Assembly: GCA_030248295.1 (NCBI GenBank) | Contig: JASANH010000838.1 | Location: forward strand, 1 to 64,000 | Source: Mesodorylaimus sp. YZB2_4 | Taxonomy: Eukaryota; Nematoda; Enoplea; Dorylaimida; Dorylaimidae | Direction: 5' to 3' | Length of the DNA: 64,000 bases | Part shown: positions 23,755-36,414 of the stretch, piece after piece | Numbering within the stretch: the first letter of the stretch is position 1 | How the letters are laid out: each line of letters opens with the position of its first letter | Notes under the pieces: generated by a model | The model's input: only the letters and a program-made list of their open reading frames with translations | Told to the model about the DNA's origin: nothing | The model's database searches: none | Made by a program: the position numbers and the translations under genes

Positions 23755-24377
23755 AATTTCGTGCTATTCCCATTGGCTATCTCGTATGCTTGGTTCGGTT
23801 TTGCGGTGTCTTTGATGATGACGTAAAATTAAGTGGAGCAAAAAATGTAGTTCTTGTGCGCACGCTGGCCGTCACGATGATATCGCGAGCGTTTGCCTCT
23901 AATTTCGCTGTCATGCCATTCACACTAGATGGCACCGGCTGTCGTCGAGTTGCTAGGACGTTGTACACTGGGTAAACTATCTCCCATCAAGCCTTTGACC
24001 AATATGAATCAGTGAGGTCTATAGTGTGAGCAACCGAACTCTTGCAGGACTATTTGGGTCAGGCGAAGAGATGTCAGCGGAAGTGATCGTCGCGGAGATG
24101 TCGGCGAGACTCTGGCTGCGGAGATCAGTTTGTACTAAACGTAAACCTCTCATTTTTCAGATATAGTGTCGCTCTTTTTCTCTTTATTGATAACAGGACC
24201 AATGCAATTCACTCCTTGCAATTGCAAGCTCAGCTGACCAGAGGCGAAGTTATGACAGCCTGACGGCAGTGTAAAGTTATGATAATGCAAAGTAGGACAA
24301 ACACCAGAGTCATTCCGTGCGCGTGGTTTCGTCGAGATCGGTCGGTGGTTAAGTTCGTGCGTTGGTCGAGAGTCGCA
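23755..24377. other. intergenic between MSP gene and kinase
   Basis: No supported gene. About 24020-24160 shows loose similarity to 25965-26430 (both contain AACGTAAACC next to a CTCTTGCA block). This could be a repeated promoter or transposon fragment. Confidence 0.4.
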
Positions 24378-25711
<1,334 letters not shown>

Positions 25712-26116
25712 GCCGACCGTGTGATGCTCGTGACAACTCGTGTTGTGCTACGATGGATGCGTTTGAATGTGACCGTAGCGGGTTTCTGTGGAGGAGTAAT
25801 GTTCGGACTGAAATGCAGGGTTTCTAGTTTCGCTGAAATGCCCATGCCGCTACTAGCCAGCACAGCCAGTAGATCGAATTTTCAGGACTTTGTACACTTC
25901 ATGCACTGTCTCGTGCCCCTCTCATCAAGCCATTGCCCAGTCTATGCATCCAGTATGTCGGCAGAAAACTCTTGCAAGTGTAATTGGGTCACGGTGACGG
26001 GATGGCAGCGGCGTTGTGAACATGCCAGTCAGGCACAGTAAGCTATTCTTCCCGCCCGTTGACGATTCGAATTTGGCGAAAGCAAACGGATTAGCGACGG
26101 ATTAGTGGTGGCCTGT

Positions 26117-26149
26117 GTGGCGGATACGGGCGGCCCCCGTATCCGCCAC
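26117..26149. repeat. perfect 14-bp hairpin
   Basis: Arms GTGGCGGATACGGG (26117-26130) and CCCGTATCCGCCAC (26136-26149) are exact inverted complements around a 5-base loop. There is no T-run after it. Function unknown. Confidence 0.85.
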
Positions 26150-26796
26150 TCGACCCGGGTGTTGTCCACCTGATGTCCGCCGACCATTGTGTACCGTTCC
26201 AAATTTACGACCTTGTTTTGGTCGTCCGTTGGAGCGCTTTGGATGGTTGCGTACGTTGAGTGGTGTGTTTCAACTCGCAGTAGGCTTCTTAGGTGGCCAT
26301 TAAACATCTGAGTGGTGGCACTGTATCAGGTAGGTTCAGGAACAGGTCAGGATAAAACAGCGGAAATGGTCGAACAGAAGTTTCTAGCGACGGAGGTCAG
26401 TGCGTAGTAAACGTAAACCCTTTTTAGCCATGCACGCCCCGACACGACCCCGACCCCGAAAAATCACCCCCCCCCCCCAGTCGAACGCTAGGCGGTGAAA
26501 CATTTTGTTGACTTTTTCATTACAATACACTCATGGAGTACTTACTACTGCGCACAAAAAATCACGGGGTCAAAATTTTTACTCGGCAAAATCTAGGTCG
26601 ACCCTTCCAGAAACCATGTCTTAAAAAAATCATTCAAAAGTAATCCATGATGCGGTTTTAACAAATTTGACTAAACTGTCGTATTTTTTAAATTAATGTA
26701 ACCTCTTTCTGAACTTTTTCCTTTTTACTACTGAAAAATCAAGTGAGATTCAAGGCTTCACGCGCGTGCGTGAGTGATCCAATAAAAGTTAATTTT

Positions 26797-26962
26797 GGTC
26801 CGCACGCCACGCGCCGCGTGCACGCTTAGCGTTCATGCGAGCCAAACTTTTTCGAGTGGCATACTTCGACGCGGCGCGTGGCGTGGCCGCGTGATCAAGT
26901 GACCGACCGCCACGCGCTCACGCCACGCACGCACGCCCGCACGCACGCACGCGGCCACGCGC
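26797..26962. repeat. CACGC-rich, partly palindromic region
   Basis: GCACGCCACGCGCCGCGTG at about 26801-26820 is mirrored by GCGGCGCGTGGCGTGGCC at about 26871-26888. A run of CACGCACGCACGC-type repeats follows to about 26962. It lies 60-220 bp upstream of the lectin-like ATG. It could be a promoter element or a simple repeat able to form Z-DNA. Confidence 0.55.
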
Positions 26963-27023
26963 CTAGTATGCATTGCCTGGCAACCCAAACATGAGATCGT
27001 CACTTCGCTTATAGCGCTCGTCG

Positions 27024-28397
27024 ATGATGGCAGCGTACTTTTTTGCGAGCTCAGCAGTGGCATTATTCCTTCCGGCTGTGTTCACGCATTGGTTCTTGGT
27101 CTGCTACGGATCCATGATATGCCCTGGACAGGGAAACAATGATTCATCAGTTCGATACTGTTTCTACGTCATTCCGGGCACAAATAAAACGTCGATCCAA
27201 TTCAAAGAAGCCGAAAACGCGTGTCGAGTCTTGGGCCAAGGAAAATGGCATTTGCCAAAGTTGGAGAGCGAGCAAAAAGAAAAGCTTCTAATCGCTGCCA
27301 TCAGGAATGCCACAAATTGGACAGACTGGGTGACCTGGGTTGGACTGCGAAGAATATCGCCGACAAGCGAAGAAGAATCGACGGATAAAGCGTTGTGGGC
27401 CGACAAAGCGAAATGGTGGTGGACGAAGGACAACTCAACCTTGGAGTCTTCATTCCCGTCGTCTTCGCCGCCCTGGAACGTGTCCGAACCTAACAACGAG
27501 GAGTTCAGCCAGGCGGCAGAGGAGAAGAACCTGGAACGATGCGTGCTGGCCGAATGGAAGGAAGAGATGTCAAGACCTCTTTGGTCCGACGTTATTTGCA
27601 ACATTCGAGCATCTGCTATCTTCGAGCAACAAAAGTTGCAACGGTATGCATATGTGTGCGAGTCGGCGCAGCCCGGAACTGCGATAGTCAATGCGACAAC
27701 GACCCCACGGTCAAGTAATACATCTGGCCTAACGATGACCCCTTCCGTGAATATCGCAACTGTGGCATCCCCAACAGCAACTTCGGATTCGCCTCCAGCA
27801 GCATCTGCATCCGAGTCGACACCTTGGGGAGCGATTCCTCTCGCAAGTGGGCCAAAACAAAAAGATAAAACTGTCGTTTGGTTGCCGTGGTTGCTATTGG
27901 GACTGGCGAGCGGGGGATTAGTCTTATCGACGCTTATTTGCGTATGCGTCTGCTGTTACGTACAACATCGCAAGGAAAGTTCGGTCATTGGACGCCAGAG
28001 GAGCTCAAACAGTCGCAGAAGCGGTCGAACGCGAGATGTAGATGCACGAAGCACTATTAATGTCGGCAGCTCGTACGACACTGAGCGAGGTTCTGATACA
28101 GAATTTCCTATTCACCATACCAAAAGTCACAAACCATCGTTTCGTGAACCAAGTTTGCAGGAAGGCCGAAGCGTCAAGAGCGCACTCGCGAAGCCATCGG
28201 ATCTGTCGCGGAGTGGTGTGTTCGCATCGATGCGTTCACCGCCGAGTATGCCGAAGTCCATTACAACAAGCAAGAGATCACCATCGACGAAGTCAAAGCT
28301 CACTGCGCAACTGCTGTCAAAGAAATTCCCGAAAACGCGCACAAGGGTATGCACCCCGAAACGAGCGAGTCCAAACACGATGTCGCGGCGTCGATGA
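27024..28397 (+). CDS. intronless membrane C-type lectin with EPN motif
   Basis: One 457-codon ORF. A signal peptide (about 1-30, SSAVALFLPAVF) leads into a C-type lectin domain at about 48-225. The domain contains YCFYVIPGTNK, AENACRVLGQGKWHLPKLES, WVTWVGLRRIS, the Ca/sugar-binding triplet EPN in VSEPNNEEF, RCVLAEW, WSDVICN and YAYVCE. EPN is the triplet used for mannose-type binding; the usual WND is WSD. A Ser/Thr/Pro-rich stalk follows. A transmembrane helix (about 289-313, WLPWLLLGLASGGLVLST) and a Cys-rich juxtamembrane patch come next. The tail is long and basic, Ser/Arg-rich (about 145 residues). The layout matches the intronless gene at 7981-9483. It is probably a cell-surface receptor; ligand unknown. 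ATG 27024 is the first of two adjacent Met codons. Confidence 0.85.
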   Translation: MMAAYFFASSAVALFLPAVFTHWFLVCYGSMICPGQGNNDSSVRYCFYVIPGTNKTSIQFKEAENACRVLGQGKWHLPKLESEQKEKLLIAAIRNATNWTDWVTWVGLRRISPTSEEESTDKALWADKAKWWWTKDNSTLESSFPSSSPPWNVSEPNNEEFSQAAEEKNLERCVLAEWKEEMSRPLWSDVICNIRASAIFEQQKLQRYAYVCESAQPGTAIVNATTTPRSSNTSGLTMTPSVNIATVASPTATSDSPPAASASESTPWGAIPLASGPKQKDKTVVWLPWLLLGLASGGLVLSTLICVCVCCYVQHRKESSVIGRQRSSNSRRSGRTRDVDARSTINVGSSYDTERGSDTEFPIHHTKSHKPSFREPSLQEGRSVKSALAKPSDLSRSGVFASMRSPPSMPKSITTSKRSPSTKSKLTAQLLSKKFPKTRTRVCTPKRASPNTMSRRR

Positions 28398-29283
28398 TGT
28401 TAAGCTGTGTTCTGGAAGCAAGAAAGACAGCGCACTATTTGCTTCTAGTGATCGTGATATCCAGGTCTTCCTTTGTCAACTACAGTAAATAAAACAATGC
28501 GATAAAGCATGGGGTCATGCTGCTGTGCATGCCGTGCAGCCCAAGCTGAAGTATTTTTAATTTCAAAATTCTTCATGCAGAGAAATGTGATATGTTTCGT
28601 GGCATTTAAATATGCAGTACAAATCGTTCAGAACATTTGCATGTGAATTCGCAGATTGAATCCTCAAGCTGGGCGGGAGCACTCGTCGAAAAAAGCATCC
28701 CCACACATGCCGAAACACACACGTGGCACAAAAAAAATTTTAATGCATACTGTGCAGCATTCCGAGAGGGATAGGCCGACTGGATTTTGGAGGCAAATTC
28801 GTTGATCAACTGATCAAAGAGAGCGGGGACAAGTGCTGCAATATCGAAAAATAACGCTAGTTTAATTTAAACTTCTCATTCGCTTTCTTTGTAGACATAA
28901 TTAGCTTATTGCACATGGTATGCGCGGATATACTTAGCAGAGTGGCTTGGACCCTGCAAGACGGCCGGGCTGAGCACTCTGGAATGTGCTCAGCCAAGCA
29001 CATAAGTGTCCTTTGTCCAGGTAGTTTAATTTTTTCCCCTGATTTCGGACGCAATGCTGACACTGCACCGATTATACGGCACGATGGTCGTTAGCTCACG
29101 TCGCGCTAGTCAAGAAATTCTGCTCGAATTGAGCTTCATCCCTATTAAAAGGAACGCCAGCGCTTACAGCGTGTCGTTCATTTCATCTTCATGCTTTAAC
29201 GCATCACCAAGCGTGTGTTGGTATTCAGTGAGCGTGGGAGAACGGACACATCTTACGAGTACAGGAAATCACCCGGCTGCACG
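28398..29283. other. intergenic, no gene recognised
   Basis: 3' UTR side of the lectin gene and spacer; an AATAAA lies at about 28489. No other supported feature. Confidence 0.4.
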
Positions 29284-30040
29284 CCGAAGACGCCAGTACA
29301 TGAGCACCTGGCCTGACACCCGCCGGTCCAGGGCTTGTAGGTTTGGCGTCTGCCATTAAAAACGTCCTGTACTGATCGATTCTGCGGCGCAATTAAGCCA
29401 AGATCACTCTCCCATTATCCATCACAGGTGTTGCAGCCGCCGAGAAGTAACGACACGTACTGTAGGCACTGTAGATGACTGGTAAGCAGCCAATACCGCT
29501 GACTGGAGTTGTTAATTGACTGATATGTACGAGCTCACAGGCAGTAGTCGATTTGTCTGGTATAGTTTCGCTATCACCATCGAGCACTCCGAGTAGAGAG
29601 CACCACCATGCGAGGGCCCGGTGATGCTGTCCTGAGAAGTCGCTGAAAGTAATAACAAATTGATCAGGTAGAGGGTATTCGATCATGAAGCCTGTTGAGT
29701 ATGTAACCAGCGCACCCAGGCGGCGGGAGATAGTCGAGACCGAAGTCTCTAAGCAAAAAACTCCGACTGGAGGTAGGCAAGTCTCGCGACTATACCTGCT
29801 CTAGAAACATCAACCGAAGAGGTTGACGTCCCAGCCAGGGGAGCGTATCGATTACTCCCAACCGCTAGGGGCGCTGGCTACACGTAATTATCACACCTGT
29901 GATGGCTGATGGGAGAGTGATCTTGGCTTAATTGCACCGCAGAATCGATCAGTACAGGAAGTGTTTAACAGCAGACGCCTAACCCACAAGCCGTGAACCA
30001 GGGGGTGTCAGGCTAGGTGCTCATGTACTGGCGTCTTCGG
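29284..30040. mobile_element. fold-back element with about 147-bp inverted arms
   Basis: The left arm runs about 29284-29430, starting CCGAAGACGCCAGTACATGA and reaching CCATTATCCATCACAGGTG. Its inverted, slightly diverged copy is at about 29894-30040. The centre of about 460 bp has no ORF of note. This is the structure of a fold-back or long-TIR MITE. I see no clear target-site duplication, so the exact ends may be a few bases off. Confidence 0.85.
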
Positions 30041-30235
30041 TCTCATTTGTAATAGGTGAGATAATGGCTGGGAAAGTTCTAGAGAACGAATCTTTTTGGA
30101 AGGAAGTGTGATGTTTGAAAATACTTTACACTTCCACCCTAAAAGATCCTATTCGAGAGTGTGCTTCGGCTGTGGTAGTCTGTCACTGTTTTAGGCTGCC
30201 TTGAATTATTGTCGCGTGGTTTCGACACTAGAAAA

Positions 30236-31284
30236 ATGAACGACTCCCAGAGCAGCACAAAGGATCCGCGTGGCAAGGCTGATTCAGCAGTGACTGGTGG
30301 CTCCGGAGACGAAACGACGCAGCTGATTATCGTGATAGTATGCGTCGCCGTCATTGCGGTCATCGTGATTCTGGCCATCATCGTACTCGTGATGTTGCGA
30401 CGACGAAAGGCTCGGCGCAAGCAGCAATCTCAAAAACCCGAGCAGCAAGGCAACTTGCCATTACGATCACCGAATATCAAAGGTAAGATTAGCAACTCTA
30501 TGATTGAACGTTTGTTCTTAGGCAAATAGTTCTAGCCGACTTCAGGTGATCAATTGTACTTGCAGCTGGTCAAAATGCGCCGACTTCGCGCAAGGGGAAG
30601 GAGTCCAAGGAAACCCGCGGACCTAAATGTAAGTTTCTATGATTGCCCAAGATATATTGCAGTGCTTTCAGAGAGGCACCAAGTGAACATCTCTTGACTG
30701 TTTTAGCATCTGGGCAAAACGTCGGAACGATCAGTTCGCAAGCGCGAGAGCCCGGCACAACCGGCGTTGGCCTCTCCGATCACCCTCATGCTAGCAATGA
30801 GGCTCAGGGCGTGAAAATTCCATCGAAGGATCACGATCCGAAAGAAAAAACGCAGCGCCGACTGGGGGGATCTGAAAACAGGACGACTTCAGATAGCCCA
30901 CGGACAGCAATGAGTCCTGGACTGGTCAAACAGCCGCCAGCTATGAGCACTGATGGCAAGAAAATACCGTCGGCTGCCAAGTCAGTCAAGCCACCGTCAT
31001 CGGTCTCCAAATCGTCGGCTCCAGCTTCAAAAACCGGGAAAGAATCCGAAGGCAGTAAAACGGGGTCGTTGAAAACGGCGAGGGGTCTGGACTCTGGCAG
31101 ACTTGAAAATTGCCCGGACCCGACCTACCAGGCTAGTGTCGGCGGTGGAAGTGGGGGAGGGACCGACATGGAAACATTGATGGGCACGTTTAGGCAGAAG
31201 AAACATGGCTTGTCCACGTCCGAGTGTCCAATGACGTCCCTCGAACGAACACCGCCCGACATTTTGGCTCCAAGGCGAAGGTGA
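30236..31284 (+). CDS. single-pass membrane protein with long Ser/Lys-rich tail
   Basis: Three exons (30236-30482, 30566-30628, 30707-31284) join in consistent phase 1 and encode about 295 residues. The first 28 residues are polar, without a signal peptide. A strong transmembrane helix follows (LIIVIVCVAVIAVIVILAII), then LRRRKARRKQQ as stop-transfer. This predicts a type III or signal-anchor protein with the N-terminus outside. The remaining 220 residues are Ser/Pro/Lys-rich and low-complexity. AGQNAPTS (exon 2) and SGQNVGTIS (exon 3) look like a small duplicated unit. No domain is recognised. The juxtamembrane basic cluster resembles that of the lectin-like genes in this window, so a shared cytoplasmic environment is possible. 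Confidence 0.7.
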
Positions 31285-32663
31285 CGACAAGTGGTCTTGT
31301 GAATGCTGCGATGAGATGTTCCGTGAGCCTGTGCTCCTGTTTCCTCTAAATCTCGCTCATGGTTTTTTGCATCCACAATCACTGTCTCATGCTCAATATG
31401 TGGCGGAAAGCGCTTCTTTGCAAGCAGTATTGCTCAGATTTGTTCAATCATTCCTTGAGTCAGGGCAAACAAACCACCAAAGTGAAGCCGTCAGCATAAG
31501 GCTGAATTAGCTGTGAAGTTCTCATGCACTTTTACGAAAGGCTTGGCTCTTTTGTACCACAAGACACCCAACCGAACCCCTGCATCAGGCTGTGTTTGTG
31601 TGCGAGGGTAGCCGCTAAATCATGAGTAGATGTGGGAAAGACTACCGTAACTTAGCAAGATTTAGCTTATTTCGAGTAGGTCTTAAAAGTTGGAGACGCG
31701 CTGTAGATGCATGTATTTAGGTCAGGAACGAATACTTGGTGAGACCGTTGTGAAAGTAATCCTACATATCGTATTGTTCCATCAGATCATTTTGTATCCT
31801 TCTTCCTGCATCCCTGGTTTTAATCGTATGTGGGTAAAGGCAAAGGTAATTTTTCCCTCATTTGCAACTGGTCTTTCTCTTTGAACTGGTCAGCTCTTGT
31901 TACATTTATCCCAATCATATGTATCCCTACCACCAGCAGACATGACTAACACGTGCGCATCGGGCCCTCATCATTTAGGATCACATCTGATCCTTTCTCT
32001 GTGACTAGTGCGGTGAAGCAAATCCTCTCGTCGGTACTGTCAGCGTTGCCGTTCCTTTCGCTGTCGAAGCTATGGGAGCTTATCAGTTATGTGGGCGGCG
32101 CCATCGAGACATTTCCTTTCGTCGAAGGTGCCAGTGAGCCTGTTTTCCTAGTGGCCACAGAGCCTGTTCCTGTCGGTGCACAGTTGTAGTTCCCATTGTT
32201 GCTACTCTGCGTCTTCAGTTGTTCAGACTGGTCCTTCTTGACGTGCTGCAAGGATTGGATTGGTTGTGTTTGGCTTGCGGGCATGAACAATGGAGTTGCA
32301 TGTTTAGCTGCATCCAAAATCTCTTACCCTCATTTACCTGCGGAACATCCCCTCCGCATTTTCTTGACGGCGATCACCCATCGTCAGACTCACGCAGCTG
32401 ATTGGGGAAAAAAATTTAGCGTCGAGGAGAGGGCGATTTGAAGAGCACATAGGGACCAGGGGCAAACTAGACTGCTTTTAGTTGCTGAAGAGTTATCGGC
32501 GATCCAAATCATATTCAAGATACTCGTTGCTGCAAATTATTTACTGATTCACCATGTTTGAATGGAGCACATGAGCAGTAATCGGCCAGGTTTATCAGAA
32601 ATACGAGCATGATGAAGAAGCAATGACATTCTTTGGGACAAGCCACAATAAGCAATCGCATGA
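31285..32663. other. intergenic with trace of the duplicated Kunitz/tetraspan segment
   Basis: A plus-strand frame ending at 32189 (PVFLVATEPVPVGAQL then TAG) and the following 150 bp resemble the end and 3' side of the Kunitz gene at 40915-41080, for example GGAGTTGCA and the Cys-free tail. This suggests a decayed Kunitz 3' end here. Otherwise nothing is recognised. Confidence 0.35.
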
Positions 32664-33304
32664 TCAATATTCCTTCCCCTCGTTCTCCTTCCTTACTTCG
32701 CACGTCATATCAGCGAAATAAAATACGGTCGAGAGGAGAAAAAAAGCCTGAAATAAATGGTTTGGTGAATGTGCGAAGAGAGTGTCAGGACGACAGCTTA
32801 CAGCAGCCACTGCCCACCATGTCGAGTAGCCACCTGGCACCGGGCTGTAAGCGAAGCAGAACCAGCACGTGAACGAGCCCAGGTACACGCACCAAAATGC
32901 GCCGCAGCATTGAGGCCGCAGAGTCTGGAACAAGAGTCCCGCTGGAGACACCTGTCATGTAGCCCTTGGTCGAACTTACTAATGGCTTCCCGCGGATGAT
33001 GAAATAAGTACTGACGATGGTGGACAATAGCAGTGCGATGGTCAATATGAATGCGATGTAGAGCCCTCCCATGCCGTGCTCTGTCCACACCTCGATGCCC
33101 CGGTTCACTTCAGCACTGCAATGATTCCGTTCCTTCGTCGTCCAACAACGTCCACCGAGTCCGAATGCAATCGTGGCCAGTGCGAGAGTAATCTAAAAAT
33201 GATGGACCAGTAAAAATTGCCTGAGAACGTTGCGAACTTACGGCCTGCACGATTCTGAAACGAAGACGCACGTACTTGGCCATCACAGATGCACCACTGA
33301 CCAT
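32664..33304 (-). CDS. four-helix (tetraspan) membrane protein
   Basis: Four minus-strand exons, 33304-33242, 33192-32980, 32924-32802 and 32747-32664, join in phase 0 with introns of about 50 bp and stop at TAA. The protein has about 160 residues. It starts MVSGASVMAKYVRLRFRIVQ and runs into helix 1 (ITLALATIAFGLGG), an extracellular loop with Cys, helix 2 (LYIAFILTIALLLSTIVSTY), helix 3 (FWCVYLGSFTCWFCFAY) and helix 4 (AFFLLSTVFYFADM), closing with a short charged tail. The topology resembles claudin/PMP22/MARVEL proteins, but I do not see a diagnostic motif, so the family is open. A truncated copy lies at 41369-41870. A fold-back element begins just upstream of its start. Confidence 0.75.
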
Positions 33305-33367
33305 GAGTGCTGGTTATTTCCAAGTGAGCACATTTCTGATTACACTGTCACAGGTTGCGAGTCCCGG

Positions 33368-33955
33368 GATATTGTTCGCCAGGTAATTTTTCGTCGGGCA
33401 ATTGTTCGCTGAAGGAATTGTTCGCTGGGTCAGTTGTTCGCCGTTTACTTTAACCGGCTTTACGGAAGACACGATAAGATTACAAATCAAAAATCCAAAT
33501 GCCGATCAGAAAAAGTGCAGCTCATTTTAACTGAAAACATGGATCCTGTCAACCAAAACACATTGGTGGAGAAGACAAATCTTACGATAAATATCTGATG
33601 TTGTAAACTCACTAGGCCACGTGAACATCATTAAAAACCAAATTTTTTGCATTTCTAGCAGATCTGACGAGTTGAAGTCACGGTTGGTATCTATTTTTTA
33701 TGAGGATATTTAATGGCAGTTTCCCACTGTAAAGTTCCAGGTACTAGGCAGTCCATCCAGCACGGAATTATTACAGCACCAGGGACTAGATGTGCAAATA
33801 AAAGAGGACGTCCTATTCGTCCTACTCCTATCTATGTCCAAAGGTGCGATCTGTGATTTCCAAAGTCACGATATCAAATGACCCCAAATGAAAATGCAGC
33901 AAAGAAGTGACCCCGCGAACAACTGCCCAGCGAAAAATTGTTGGTGAACAATTGC
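33368..33955. repeat. diverged fold-back element, ATTGTTCGC arms
   Basis: The left arm (about 33368-33417, ATTGTTCGCCAGGTAATTTT then GGGCAATTGTTCGC) is inverted at about 33903-33955 with about 80% identity. The spacer is AT-rich with no gene. The arms themselves contain repeated TTGTTCGC units. Confidence 0.65.
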
Positions 33956-34691
33956 TCGGATACCACAGGCTGCAGGGTGTCAGCTGTACGCATACGACAT
34001 CATCCTGACCTTCTGAATATTTCATGGATTTTTTGACATCAAGGTTTACTTGACGCTGAGCGGACTGCTGAAAAGTCTTGAGACGGTGGGTGGCTGATTA
34101 ACACGAATTTCGGCTTGGCTCCATTACGTACTAGCGGTCTTCATGCGAGCATTATCTCCAATGGCTGATAATTTGCTGTTTTATCTCTTTAAGATCATAA
34201 TAACGCGTCATTGATCGTTACCATGCATTCGTTGCGGGCGATGGCCAATAGGTGAAATTGGGCAAAGTTTAAAATAAATTGAAACGAACACAAATCCTGG
34301 CCGTGAAGTTGGCTTCGGGTACTGTGTTTTCTAGGGGCTTATCATTCAGATACTGTATTATCTGTTTTCTTTGGAAATGTTCACGAGGTACTTTGGGGCA
34401 CGTGAAGGGCGTGTACTGTATATTCCCTAAGAAAACAGGTCATACTGACGTGTTTGGGTATGTTGCACCTGAAGTCACTGATTCAAACTCTCTCGAGTCT
34501 ACGACAAGATATCCCGCTCATAATATCCCTGCAAAAATCCTGCTGCACAATATTTGTCAGGGATGTATTGCCTCGAATATGTTATTTTGTAACTTGCTAC
34601 TGCCATCTGTTCATTTGTTTGAAAAGAGTCGAGTGATTGAAAAGAGTAAGAGTAGTGGTTATTTCACAGCTTTATATACTGTATATATATA
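33956..34691. other. intergenic, no gene recognised
   Basis: AT-rich spacer. It includes a short hairpin element at about 34354-34445 of the same family as 6548-6652. Confidence 0.4.
34354..34445. repeat. short fold-back element, second copy
   Basis: CTGTTTTCTTTGGAAATGTT faces ATATTCCCTAAGAAAACAGG about 50 bp away. Its arms match the element at 6548-6652. Confidence 0.7.
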
Positions 34692-35443
34692 TTTCTAAAA
34701 AAATCTGTTATCAGACAACAAAAAGGTTAGCCCAGCCACCCTACTCTAACCAAATGCGAGGCAAACGAGGTTGGCTGGGCTCCCTCGGCGGCGTTTGTAG
34801 AAAAATTGTGATCAAATAGAATTGCTACTGTCACTAAAAAAGTGTAACAGGGCGTCCCCTACCTCAGCCACTTCATTCAGGCAATAGAGAGATGGAAACA
34901 CAAGGCCCGATGGTCGTTCTAGTGCTGAAGGTTGTACGCCCAAAGCTATTAGCATGCTGGCTCCACAGAAGCTGAATTTACTGTTCTAGTGTCACTAAGT
35001 AGGTGCTACACATGCAGTCCTCGTGCTGTCACGGCAGATGCACCCTCAGCAAGTCCTCACTGTTCCCCAAGTGAGTTCGAGGTAACAGAAGGGGATCGTA
35101 TTCCAAAACTCCAAACTTCTGTACTTACTGCAAAATACGAATAAGTGTGATGTGGGTACTAGCCTTTTGTGAAAAACAGAATAAAATCCCGCAGGGAGTC
35201 AACCCCACGACTCCACGAGGTACCAAGTACACCACAGAGACATACGTTGTAAGTGAGTGTGGAAAAACGATTGTGAGCCTCGCCCTGAAGGCAACATAAA
35301 AGATATATCACGTCCACATAAGTATAACCCACTTAAGCATGTGCCGCCGAGGGAGCCCAGCCAACCTCGTTTGCCTCGCATTTGGTTATAGTAGGGTGGC
35401 TGGGCTAACCTTTTTGTTGTCTGATAACAGATTTTTTTAGAAA
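34692..35443. mobile_element. MITE with about 100-bp terminal inverted repeats, copy B
   Basis: The borders read TA-TTTCTAAAAAAATCTG ... CAGATTTTTTTAGAAA-TA. The two arms of about 105 bp are almost perfect inverted copies through AAAGGTTAGCCCAGCCACC and GGCTGGGCTCCCTCGGCGGC. The TA dinucleotide on both sides fits a Tc1/mariner-type target duplication. No transposase ORF. Near-identity of the arms suggests younger insertion than copy A at 15860-16658. Confidence 0.9.
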
Positions 35444-36414
35444 TACCAATACTTTTTCGTACATGTTGTTAAGTTGCAAAACCAATACAGACGAATTTCC
35501 CATCTAATCCCTCATGAGCTGCGCATAACATCCGATTGGAAAGAAAATTTTAATACTGTTGGTGCTTTAATAACTGTAGCGGCCGGAGTACATAATGCAG
35601 TCAAACACTAGGACTGTTCATATAATAGGCACGTCACATAATCCACCTTATTCTTTCGCGATCGAAACATTAAATTGTTGCAGTCGTATACAGCCCTGCG
35701 ATATAAAATTACCTATGAAAAATGTAAAAATACGAAGATCGTAGCTAAAACAGATTTTAAAAAACATGTCATACTTTAAAACCTAACCAATAGATAGTAA
35801 TAAAAAATGCCAAAAACGCCTTGCGGGGACATCTACGGCTAACAGAAAACAGCACTTACGTGCCACACGGCTAATAAAAATATTCCGCCTGCTGGTGGTA
35901 TGTGCTAAAATCCAGTTTTTCGAGCATAAAAGAATTAATTAGCGCGAATCTTTAAATCACACCCTCAAAAGAATAATTCCCGCCATGAGAGCTTTCAGAA
36001 AAACCAACTCTTTTTTCCGTAGCTTCAGTGGTTATTGCTGCGGACAGGACTTAAGTTCTTCGTCGTCGTCGTCGTCTTCCGTCGTCATCTCTGGAACAGC
36101 AAAACGTGCATTTTGGATCTCAAGAACGGCCAAGCCATTTCCAACAAAATTTTGCACGATTATTGGCCATGGCAAACAAAGCTCATCCCCAAAATTTTGT
36201 GCCCTTTTGTTGATTTCTTGTCGAGTTATTGACAGGCAAAGTTGCCCGCTTAACATTGCACGTCTGTGTGGCTGGGCTAAACAGGCAGCTACCGTGCCTG
36301 TTGATATCCTATCCAGGCGTATCTGCCTCTCACAATCAGTAGTATAATGGACCCTGCAGTAGAGCACTCTTCGATGGAGCATCAGGTATCGCGGGCTCGA
36401 TTACGAGCCAGTAC
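35444..36414. other. intergenic, no gene recognised
   Basis: AT-rich spacer with short ORFs only. Confidence 0.4.

Larger units (their letters stand above)
25712..27023. other. intergenic, with hairpins and GC-rich repeats
   Basis: No gene seen. It holds a perfect hairpin at 26117-26149, a 12-C run near 26467-26478 and a long CACGC-rich inverted-repeat region just upstream of the lectin gene at 27024. Confidence 0.5.

Noticed and set aside
32785-33323. Alternative ORFs over the tetraspan gene starting MEITSTHGQW and MDRARHGRAL
   Set aside because: They run through introns; the spliced reading gives four clean membrane helices.
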